Shown here: piece by piece, positions 1-4,235 of the stretch
Layout: every line of letters begins with the position of its first letter
Numbering within the stretch: the stretch's first letter is position 1
Origin: Candidatus Brocadiia bacterium
GTDB lineage: Bacteria; Planctomycetota; MHYJ01; WSZJ01
NCBI GenBank assembly: GCA_013360825.1
Contig: JABWAY010000289.1
Coordinates: 1-5,299, forward strand
Direction: 5' to 3'
DNA length: 5,299 nucleotides
The notes under the pieces: generated by a model
Told to the model about the DNA's origin: nothing
Seen by the model: the letters and a program-made list of their open reading frames with translations, nothing else
The model's database searches: none
Translations under genes and position numbers: made by a program

Positions 1-440
1 GCAGCCGGGCCGACTGGCTGATCGAGAAATGCGTCGAAGCGGGGGTGGACGCGATTTTCCCGGTCCTGACCCGCCGCGGGGTCGCCACCGCCGAGGGGGC
101 CTCGCGCCGGGAACGGTGGGGGCGGCTCGCGTCCGAGGCCGCGAAGCAGTGCGGCCGCGCGGGTCTCCCCGAAATCCTCGAGCCGCGGCCGCTCGCCGAG
201 GTCCTGGAGCTGACCTCCTCGTGGCCGGTCCGGCTCGTCGCGGACCCGGAGGGAGGACCGCCGGGGTCCGTCCCGCACGGGGACGCGGTGGTCTTCGTCG
301 GCCCGGAAGGCGGCTTCGCCCCCGATGAACTCACCGCAATGGCCGCGTTCCCGCGCCTGCGCCTGGCTCCGGACATCCTCAAGGTCGAAACCGCCGCGGT
401 CCTCGCCGCCGCCGCCCTCGCCCTCCGGGGAGCCCCCTGA
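1..440 (+). CDS. rsmE: 16S rRNA (uracil-1498-N3)-methyltransferase RsmE, C-terminal part (5' truncated by window edge)
   Basis: RsmE is a SPOUT-family enzyme that uses S-adenosylmethionine to methylate N3 of U1498 in 16S rRNA of the small subunit. The frame is open from base 3 and gives about 145 residues, against roughly 240 for the family, so the N-terminal PUA-like RNA-binding domain and the start lie outside the window. Visible hallmarks are the early ADWLIEKCVEAGVD helix, the EAAKQCGR segment, GPEGGF (bases about 300-317), and the knot-forming LAPDILKVETA near the C-terminus, followed by an alanine-rich helix. The last motif departs from the usual LGxRILRxETA: Ala replaces Gly, Asp replaces the first Arg, and Lys replaces the second. 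The gene converges with the lipoprotein gene on the other strand, leaving 18 bases between the stops. The family assignment is very secure; full activity cannot be judged from a fragment. Confidence 0.95.
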   Translation, partial: SRADWLIEKCVEAGVDAIFPVLTRRGVATAEGASRRERWGRLASEAAKQCGRAGLPEILEPRPLAEVLELTSSWPVRLVADPEGGPPGSVPHGDAVVFVGPEGGFAPDELTAMAAFPRLRLAPDILKVETAAVLAAAALALRGAP

Positions 441-458
441 ACTCCGGCCCCCCGCCCG

Positions 459-1328
459 TCAGTGCTCCAGCCCGAGCCCCAGATCCTGCCGGTGCGTCCA
501 CCACCCCTGCCACTTCTCGGGATCCGAGCCGAACTTCTGGCCCGACAGCGTCTCCAGCGCCCGCTGCGCCGTGTCCGCGACCCGCTGGTCCGGATCGGTC
601 ATCGCCCCGATCAGCGGATTCACCACGTCGTCGATGTGGATGTTGAACAGCGCGCCGACCGCATACATCCGCACCTCCGAGTTCTCGTCGCGGATTCCCT
701 TCTCCACCACCGCCGTGATCGTGTCCTTCCGCGCCACCGCCCCGATGACGGTCAGCGCCTGGCAGCGCACCCGCCAGTCCGGGTCCGAGAGCAGCTCGAC
801 GACGCGCGGCATCGCGCCCTTGTCCGTGTTGCGCCGGACGACCTTCGAGATCGCCCCGAGGGCGACGACGCGGATTTCCGCGTCCGGATCCCCGAGCTGG
901 GCGATCAGGGGCGGCATCGGGGTCTGGTCGCTGGCCTTGACGGCGATGCCGTAGAGGGCGTGCATCCGGACGAGGGTGTCGGGGTCCTGAAGGGCCTCGA
1001 CCATGAGTCCGATCACGTCGTCCTTGAGGCCGAAGCCGAGCGTCGCGGCGGCGACCATCCGGCCGCGCCAGTCGTTGCACCGCAGGGCCTTGACCAGCAG
1101 GTCGCGCTGCTCCTCGGCGACCCGCATCAGCTCGTGCTTGGCGGTGTTCTGGTCGTCCACGAGCCCGCCGCGGCGGGCCTTGTCGTAGCGCTGGAATTTC
1201 GCGTCGACTTCCAGCACCCACTCCTCCTCGTCCACCGAGAGCTGATCGTCGGCCAGCGGCTTTGCCCGGCACCCGGCGAGCATCGGCAGGCCCACGGCGA
1301 GGACGACGGCGGACGCGCGACGGAACAT
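459..1328 (-). CDS. HEAT-repeat lipoprotein
   Basis: The product has 289 residues. It begins with a lipoprotein signal peptide: MFRRA, a hydrophobic stretch, then the lipobox LAGC with Cys20 as the predicted acylated residue, so the mature protein should be membrane-anchored and face the periplasm. After an acidic segment (residues 30-70) come about six HEAT-like helical repeats from residue 75 to 262, spaced 30-35 residues apart. Several start with a D-P-D turn followed by a short helix with Val-Arg and Ala-Leu (residues 115, 147, 182 and 245; E-N-S at 215). HEAT arrays usually act as protein-binding scaffolds, and no catalytic motif is visible. The C-terminus carries the tail SGQKFGSDPEKWQGWW (residues 262-277), which I recall from other HEAT proteins of Planctomycetota-like bacteria. 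The ATG is preceded by AGGAG with 6 bases of spacing. The gene lies downstream of an intrinsic terminator, so it is probably transcribed alone. The partner is unknown. Confidence 0.9.
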   Translation of the reverse strand: MFRRASAVVLAVGLPMLAGCRAKPLADDQLSVDEEEWVLEVDAKFQRYDKARRGGLVDDQNTAKHELMRVAEEQRDLLVKALRCNDWRGRMVAAATLGFGLKDDVIGLMVEALQDPDTLVRMHALYGIAVKASDQTPMPPLIAQLGDPDAEIRVVALGAISKVVRRNTDKGAMPRVVELLSDPDWRVRCQALTVIGAVARKDTITAVVEKGIRDENSEVRMYAVGALFNIHIDDVVNPLIGAMTDPDQRVADTAQRALETLSGQKFGSDPEKWQGWWTHRQDLGLGLEH

Positions 1329-1334
1329 GTCGGT

Positions 1335-1339
1335 CTCCT
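1335..1339 (-). promoter_or_regulatory. Ribosome binding site of the HEAT lipoprotein gene
   Basis: Read on the minus strand this is AGGAG, six bases before the ATG at 1328-1326. It supports that start, which also places the lipobox Cys at residue 20 as expected. The remaining leader up to the terminator (about 1340-1385) shows no convincing -35/-10 pair. Confidence 0.7.
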
Positions 1340-1385
1340 GGAGGTGTTTCCCGATTGAACGACTGCGGCGGCAAGGGGTTGGGGC

Positions 1386-1426
1386 AAAAAACAGCGCGGC
1401 CCGGGGCGGGAGTCCCCCCCGGGCCG
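1386..1426 (-). terminator. Intrinsic terminator of the propeller/CFI-box gene
   Basis: On the minus strand a perfect 10-bp GC stem (arms 1417-1426 and 1397-1406, CGGCCCGGGG and its complement) encloses a 10-base loop whose ends can add three more G:C pairs. A run of six T residues (1391-1386) follows after a five-base gap. The hairpin starts 7 bases after the stop codon of the propeller gene. Position and strength fit a Rho-independent terminator for the upstream minus-strand transcript, and it separates that transcript from the lipoprotein gene. The gap between stem and U-tract may reduce its efficiency. Confidence 0.8.
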
Positions 1427-1433
1427 TGGAAGG

Positions 1434-2768
1434 CTACTTGAGAAGGGCGCTCCGGACCAGCGCCCGGAGGACTTCGCTTCTGCGGACGACCGCGGCGGCG
1501 GGAGGGCCCGCCTGGCGGTAGAGATCGGTGAAATCCCGTCCCGCATCCGAGGACTCGATTTCGGCGTCGCGGAGCCGGCGCAGTTCGGCGACGCGCGGCG
1601 TGGAGGGGGAGCCGAAGGCCGCGGTGGCCACGACGCAGTGGACGCGGCCGTGGTGGCCGTCGTCGTCGTCGTCGTTGGAGTAGTACCCCGACCCGCTCCC
1701 GCTCGAACTCGACGCCGCGTCCGACCGGTACAGTCCGCCGCCCGCCGGATTGCTCGTGCCCGCCCAGATCTTGCCCGCGAACGCCGTGTAGTCGTTCAAC
1801 CGGAAATTTCCGGGATCGCCGAACCCGTCGTCGTCGTCCTGGTCGTATCCGCCGCCGCTGAACGTCACGAAGACCTCGAAGGCTTCCCCGAACCGCGCCT
1901 CCGTCCCCACGTACATCGGCGAACCGAAGTTCTCCAGGTCGGTCACGCGGTCGTTCGCGTCGTCGCCGAGACCATCCAGGGCCCGCAGGAAGAAGTCGAT
2001 GTCGTTGGGGGTCGACCAGATCTCGAACCCGTCCACCGTGTTGTGCGTCCCTATGTACATGTGCCCGTAGTAGACCTCAAGCGCCGTGAAGGCCCGGTTG
2101 TCCGAGGTTCCGAACCCGTCGTCCACGAGGACGGTGAACCCGCCCCCGCTCGAGATCCGGACCAGATGGGCGCCGTCCGAGGTGTTCGTCGTCCCCGCGT
2201 ACAGGCTGCTCCCGGAATCCTCGAGATCGTTGATCGCCGTGTTGTCCGCGTCCCCGAACCCCGTCGTCGTGATCGAGGTCGTCCACGTCGTCCCGTCCGG
2301 CGATCGCCAGAGATGCGCCCCGCCCCCGCCGGTGTTCCGCGTCCCCGCATACAGGCTCCCGCTGAAATTCTCCAGCGCCGTGATCTCGACGTTCGCCGGA
2401 TCGCCCAGACCGATCGGACACGCCGCGGTCCAGATCAGCCCGTCGCTGGAGCGATAGATCCGCCCCCCCGCCGGCCCTTCCGTCGCCGCATACAGGAACC
2501 CGCCGAACTCCTCGAACTCCGAGACCTTGGTCATCCCGTCGCCGAACCCGCCGATGAAAACGGGGTCGAACGTGGCGCCGTCCGCGGTCCGGTAAATGCG
2601 GCACCCGAGCGCCGTGTTCTGCGTCCCGATGTACAGGTGGCTGCCGAACTGCCGCAGCGCGGTCACCCCGGTGTTGCTCGGCAGGTCGATCCCGGGTCCC
2701 GCGATCGGATCCCACCCGCCGGCCGACGCAATCGCGGCCGTGAGAAAAACGATGGCGAACGGTTTCAT
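1434..2768 (-). CDS. Secreted seven-repeat beta-propeller-like protein with C-terminal CFI-box domain
   Basis: The product has 444 residues. It starts with a Sec signal peptide (MKPF, hydrophobic core, probable cleavage after A-S-A at residue 16), so it is exported. Residues 31-350 contain seven related units with cores L/M-Y-x-G-T at residues 45, 92, 139, 189, 237, 286 and 334 (the last is I-W-A-G-T), spaced 47-50 apart. Several units also carry an Asp-box-like S/T-x-D-G-x-x-W/F (61, 107, 156) and a G-F/L-G-D-x-x-N turn, which suggests a seven-bladed propeller of the BNR/Asp-box kind. A Ser/Gly- and Asp-rich linker (353-373) leads to CVVATAAFGS at 378-387 and a helical region ending ALVRSALLK. 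This matches the CFI-box C-terminal domain (consensus CFIATAAYGS). The transmembrane segment that often follows that box is missing. The ATG has GGAGG four bases upstream. It is the third gene in the minus-strand run, 68 bases after the PH gene. Ligand and function are unknown. Confidence 0.88.
   Translation of the reverse strand: MKPFAIVFLTAAIASAGGWDPIAGPGIDLPSNTGVTALRQFGSHLYIGTQNTALGCRIYRTADGATFDPVFIGGFGDGMTKVSEFEEFGGFLYAATEGPAGGRIYRSSDGLIWTAACPIGLGDPANVEITALENFSGSLYAGTRNTGGGGAHLWRSPDGTTWTTSITTTGFGDADNTAINDLEDSGSSLYAGTTNTSDGAHLVRISSGGGFTVLVDDGFGTSDNRAFTALEVYYGHMYIGTHNTVDGFEIWSTPNDIDFFLRALDGLGDDANDRVTDLENFGSPMYVGTEARFGEAFEVFVTFSGGGYDQDDDDGFGDPGNFRLNDYTAFAGKIWAGTSNPAGGGLYRSDAASSSSGSGSGYYSNDDDDDGHHGRVHCVVATAAFGSPSTPRVAELRRLRDAEIESSDAGRDFTDLYRQAGPPAAAVVRRSEVLRALVRSALLK
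1437..1637 (-). other. CFI-box C-terminal domain (within the propeller protein)
   Basis: These are residues 378-444 of the propeller protein. They begin with CVVATAAFGS, a variant of the CFIATAAYGS box, and continue with PRVAELRRLRD, GRDFTDLYRQAGPPAA and a final EVLRALVRSALL helix. This is the order of elements I know from CFI-box proteins: box, L-R-x-x-R-D helix, G-R-x-F-x-x-x-Y, P-P, then R-x-x-V-R. The Cys is the single conserved thiol of the box. The domain recurs at the C-termini of unrelated secreted proteins and is thought to be a sorting or processing signal. Its mechanism is not something I can infer here. Confidence 0.8.
1650..1712 (-). repeat. Low-complexity Ser/Gly then poly-Asp linker with a GAC x5 microsatellite
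   Basis: This stretch encodes residues 353-373, rich in Ser and Gly, then Tyr-Tyr, then five consecutive Asp and Gly-His-His-Gly. The Asp run is encoded by five identical GAC codons (bases 1659-1673). It acts as a flexible or metal-binding spacer between the propeller and the CFI-box. Changes in repeat number would keep the reading frame. Confidence 0.75.
1719..2678 (-). repeat. Coding region of seven approx. 48-residue propeller repeats
   Basis: Seven protein-level repeats (residues 31-350) have a period of 47-50 residues, anchored by the L/M-Y-x-G-T core strand. DNA similarity survives best around the core in blades 3 and 4 (near 2341-2356 and 2191-2206), where a 16-base stretch differs by one base. 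This suggests growth by internal duplication. Blade 6 is the most divergent, with an Asp run replacing its Asp-box. Confidence 0.8.
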
Positions 2769-2772
2769 GGCG

Positions 2773-2777
2773 CCTCC
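2773..2777 (-). promoter_or_regulatory. Ribosome binding site of the propeller gene (decides the start)
   Basis: GGAGG on the minus strand lies four bases before the ATG at 2768-2766. It fixes this start over the much longer open frame that continues upstream through the PH genes. The signal peptide beginning directly at this ATG agrees. Confidence 0.8.
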
Positions 2778-2836
2778 GGATGTCCCCCCTGCGTTCCCCG
2801 AATGGTACCCGGGGAGACCGCCCCCGGCCAGCCCGG

Positions 2837-3589
2837 TCAGCCGCCGAGCGCGGCGCGAAGCGCCCCGGACTCCGTCCGGATCTCCCGCAGGACTTCCGTC
2901 AGTCTCCCCGGCGCCGGCGACCCCGGCGCTCCCGCGGCCGCTTTGCGGTCCTCCGGATCGCCCAGGCCCGCCTCCCGGTACGCCCGCAGCCGCGCGGCGA
3001 TCTTCTCCCGCACGATCGGCGCATTGTCGATGCCGCGCAGGATGCCATGGTGCGAGAGCATCGTCGCCGCACCCCCGGCCGCCTGGTTCGCGGCCGCCAT
3101 CCCCCCTCCCCCGGCCGTCTCCACGATCACGTCCGCGATCCCGAACCACCGCTGCAGCGGCCCCTGCACCACCGTCAGGTTCTGCACGTTCGCGTACGTC
3201 AGCGTGACCTCGCGGACCTGCCAGACACCCTCGCGGATCCGCAGCGACCGGTCGGTCACGATGTACCAGCGCAGCTCGTAGTTCAGCCGCGTCGTCACAT
3301 AGAACGAGGCCGCCTTGAACGCAATCACCCCGAACACCAGGACCAGCTCCAGCACCCCGACCCACGCCAGCCCCTTCCGCCGCAGAAACTCCGCGCCGAG
3401 CACCCCCGGGACCATCATCCCGGCGGCGACGACCACCAGCCCGAGCGCCGACGTCAGCAGCAGATAGTTCAGGTACTGCGGCGACGCGCGGAACACCTCC
3501 ACCGAGTCGTGCGCCCCCGCCGGCTCGTCCGGAGGCGCCGCCGGCACCTGCAGCAGAAACAGCGCCCACCCCTTCATCCACTCATACAT
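2837..3589 (-). CDS. Membrane protein with bacterial PH domain (bPH_2/DUF304, YdbS/YdbT-like), second of pair
   Basis: The product has 250 residues. Two hydrophobic segments (about residues 40-62 and 74-97) form a membrane hairpin. A bPH_2 domain follows (about 103-205), with the family signature Y-I-V-T-D-R-S-L-R-I-R-E-G (109-121), TYANVQNL (131-138), QGPLQRWFGIADVIVETAGG (142-161) and a closing helix. A Gly/Ala-rich insertion (158-174) interrupts the PH fold before its last part. The tail (228-250) is a charged helix, LTEVLREIRTESGALRAAL. Proteins of this family sit in the inner membrane with the PH domain probably cytosolic; the ligand is unknown. The B. subtilis YdbS/YdbT pair is sigmaW-controlled and linked to bacteriocin resistance, so an envelope-stress role is conceivable but not shown. 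The ATG overlaps the upstream gene by 8 bases, and a purine run (AAGGGGGGGG) precedes it, implying translational coupling. An alternative start at Met5 (3577) is possible. Confidence 0.88.
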   Translation of the reverse strand: MYEWMKGWALFLLQVPAAPPDEPAGAHDSVEVFRASPQYLNYLLLTSALGLVVVAAGMMVPGVLGAEFLRRKGLAWVGVLELVLVFGVIAFKAASFYVTTRLNYELRWYIVTDRSLRIREGVWQVREVTLTYANVQNLTVVQGPLQRWFGIADVIVETAGGGGMAAANQAAGGAATMLSHHGILRGIDNAPIVREKIAARLRAYREAGLGDPEDRKAAAGAPGSPAPGRLTEVLREIRTESGALRAALGG

Positions 3590-4106
3590 CCGCCCCCCCC
3601 TTCCCCATCCGCTCCCGGATCGCCCGCAGGTCGTCCCGGATCCCGCGCAGCAGCGTCACCGCCTCGTCGTCCACCGGCGTCGACGCCCCGGCCGCGACCG
3701 CCGCCCGCGGCGACGCATTCCCGCGCATCCGCGAGTAGAGGAAGTCGCGGATTTCCTCGAAGCGCTCCGTCCCCTCGATCGAGAGTTCGGCGCCCGAGGA
3801 CCCGGAGGCGGTCTGGATCTGGACGGTGCCGAGCCCGAGCCACCGTTCGACCAGGCCGCGCGAGAGGTGGATGTCCTGGATGCGGGCGTAGGTGAGGACG
3901 ACTTCCTTGCGGAACAGGATTCCCCAGCTTGCAGACACGCCTTCCTCGTCGAAGCGGAACTTGAGGGTGTGGTACCGGAAGTAGAGGGGGAGGAAGATCA
4001 GGGGCTGGAAGACCAGGCCTGCGCAGGACTGGATGAAGTAGAGCCAGAACAGGTTCTTGTGGGGGCGCGTGATGGCGTAGATGGAGGCGGGATCGACGGG
4101 GTTCAT
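3582..4106 (-). CDS. Membrane protein with bacterial PH domain (bPH_2/DUF304, YdbS-like), first of pair
   Basis: The product has 174 residues. After a short N-terminus with the R-P-H-K motif typical of the family's first turn, residues 19-43 form one long hydrophobic region, enough for one helix or a short re-entrant hairpin around Gln34-Pro35. The bPH_2 domain (about 46-128) shows L-K-F-R-F-D-E-E-G-V-S, G-I-L-F-R-K-E-V-V, LTYARIQDIHLSRGLVERWL (71-90), G-T-V-Q-I-Q-T-A-S-G and a final E-R-F-E-E-I-R-D-F-L helix. A linker leads to a C-terminal charged helix (LLRGIRDDLRAIRERM), similar to the tail of the neighbouring PH protein, so the two may pair through these helices. The start is the only in-frame ATG next to the membrane segment, but no clear Shine-Dalgarno precedes it. 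The gene is probably the first of the minus-strand operon and diverges from radA across 129 bases. Confidence 0.88.
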   Translation of the reverse strand: MNPVDPASIYAITRPHKNLFWLYFIQSCAGLVFQPLIFLPLYFRYHTLKFRFDEEGVSASWGILFRKEVVLTYARIQDIHLSRGLVERWLGLGTVQIQTASGSSGAELSIEGTERFEEIRDFLYSRMRGNASPRAAVAAGASTPVDDEAVTLLRGIRDDLRAIRERMGKGGADV

Positions 4107-4179
4107 GGGCGGGGAGAGTAGACGATTTGCGGCGGGGGGAGAAGGGTGCGGCGGGGCCCGAATTTCAGCCGGACGCGCC

Positions 4180-4207
4180 TTGACGCGGGAGGAATCCGTG
4201 ATATCAT
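4180..4207 (+). promoter_or_regulatory. sigma70-type promoter of radA
   Basis: TTGACG (4180-4185, 5/6 to consensus) and TATCAT (4202-4207, 5/6) are separated by 16 bases, inside the only AT-rich stretch of the intergenic region. Transcription would start near 4214, giving a leader of about 20 bases that contains the RBS. The match and position are good, but no start site has been measured. Confidence 0.7.
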
Positions 4208-4223
4208 TTGATTCTCTTGATCT

Positions 4224-4228
4224 GGGAG
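4224..4228 (+). promoter_or_regulatory. Ribosome binding site of radA
   Basis: GGGAG lies seven bases before the ATG at 4236. This start places the zinc-finger cysteines at residues 9 and 12, as usual for RadA, so it is well supported. Confidence 0.75.
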
Positions 4229-4235
4229 TGATTGC

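Larger units (their letters stand above)
4107..4235. promoter_or_regulatory. Divergent intergenic region between the PH operon and radA
   Basis: The 129 bases separate two divergent start codons. The radA half is markedly AT-richer than its surroundings and holds a promoter and RBS. The half next to the PH gene is G-rich on the plus strand. I found no convincing -35/-10 pair or Shine-Dalgarno for the minus-strand operon, so its promoter may overlap the radA promoter or be of a non-sigma70 type. Confidence 0.6.

Noticed and set aside
425..458. Possible shared terminator between the converging rsmE and lipoprotein genes
   Set aside because: Only short G/C runs and a repeated CTCCGG are present, with no stable stem followed by T residues. 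Only 18 bases separate the stops.
462..1358. Long plus-strand open frame opposite the HEAT lipoprotein
   Set aside because: Low-complexity Arg/His/Pro-rich product; the minus strand carries a lipobox, HEAT repeats and an RBS.
2795..2815. Hairpin TCCCCG/CGGGGA between the second PH gene and the propeller gene
   Set aside because: Only 6 bp with a 9-base loop and no T-run on either strand, so it is not convincing as an intrinsic terminator.
1638..3281. Very long open frame on the plus strand opposite the propeller and second PH genes
   Set aside because: Its product is Arg/Pro/Val-rich with no domain, signal or RBS, while the minus strand encodes recognisable domains throughout. It is an antisense shadow of GC-rich coding DNA.
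2769..3581. N-terminal extension of the propeller frame upstream into the PH gene
   Set aside because: The extension is Gly/Arg/Ala-rich out-of-frame shadow sequence. The ATG at 2768 has GGAGG four bases upstream and begins a signal peptide.
4209..4224. Short direct repeat TTGAT-TC / TTGAT-CT in the radA leader
   Set aside because: Five to six matching bases in the only AT-rich stretch can arise by chance; it overlaps the expected transcription start and resembles no known operator such as a LexA box.
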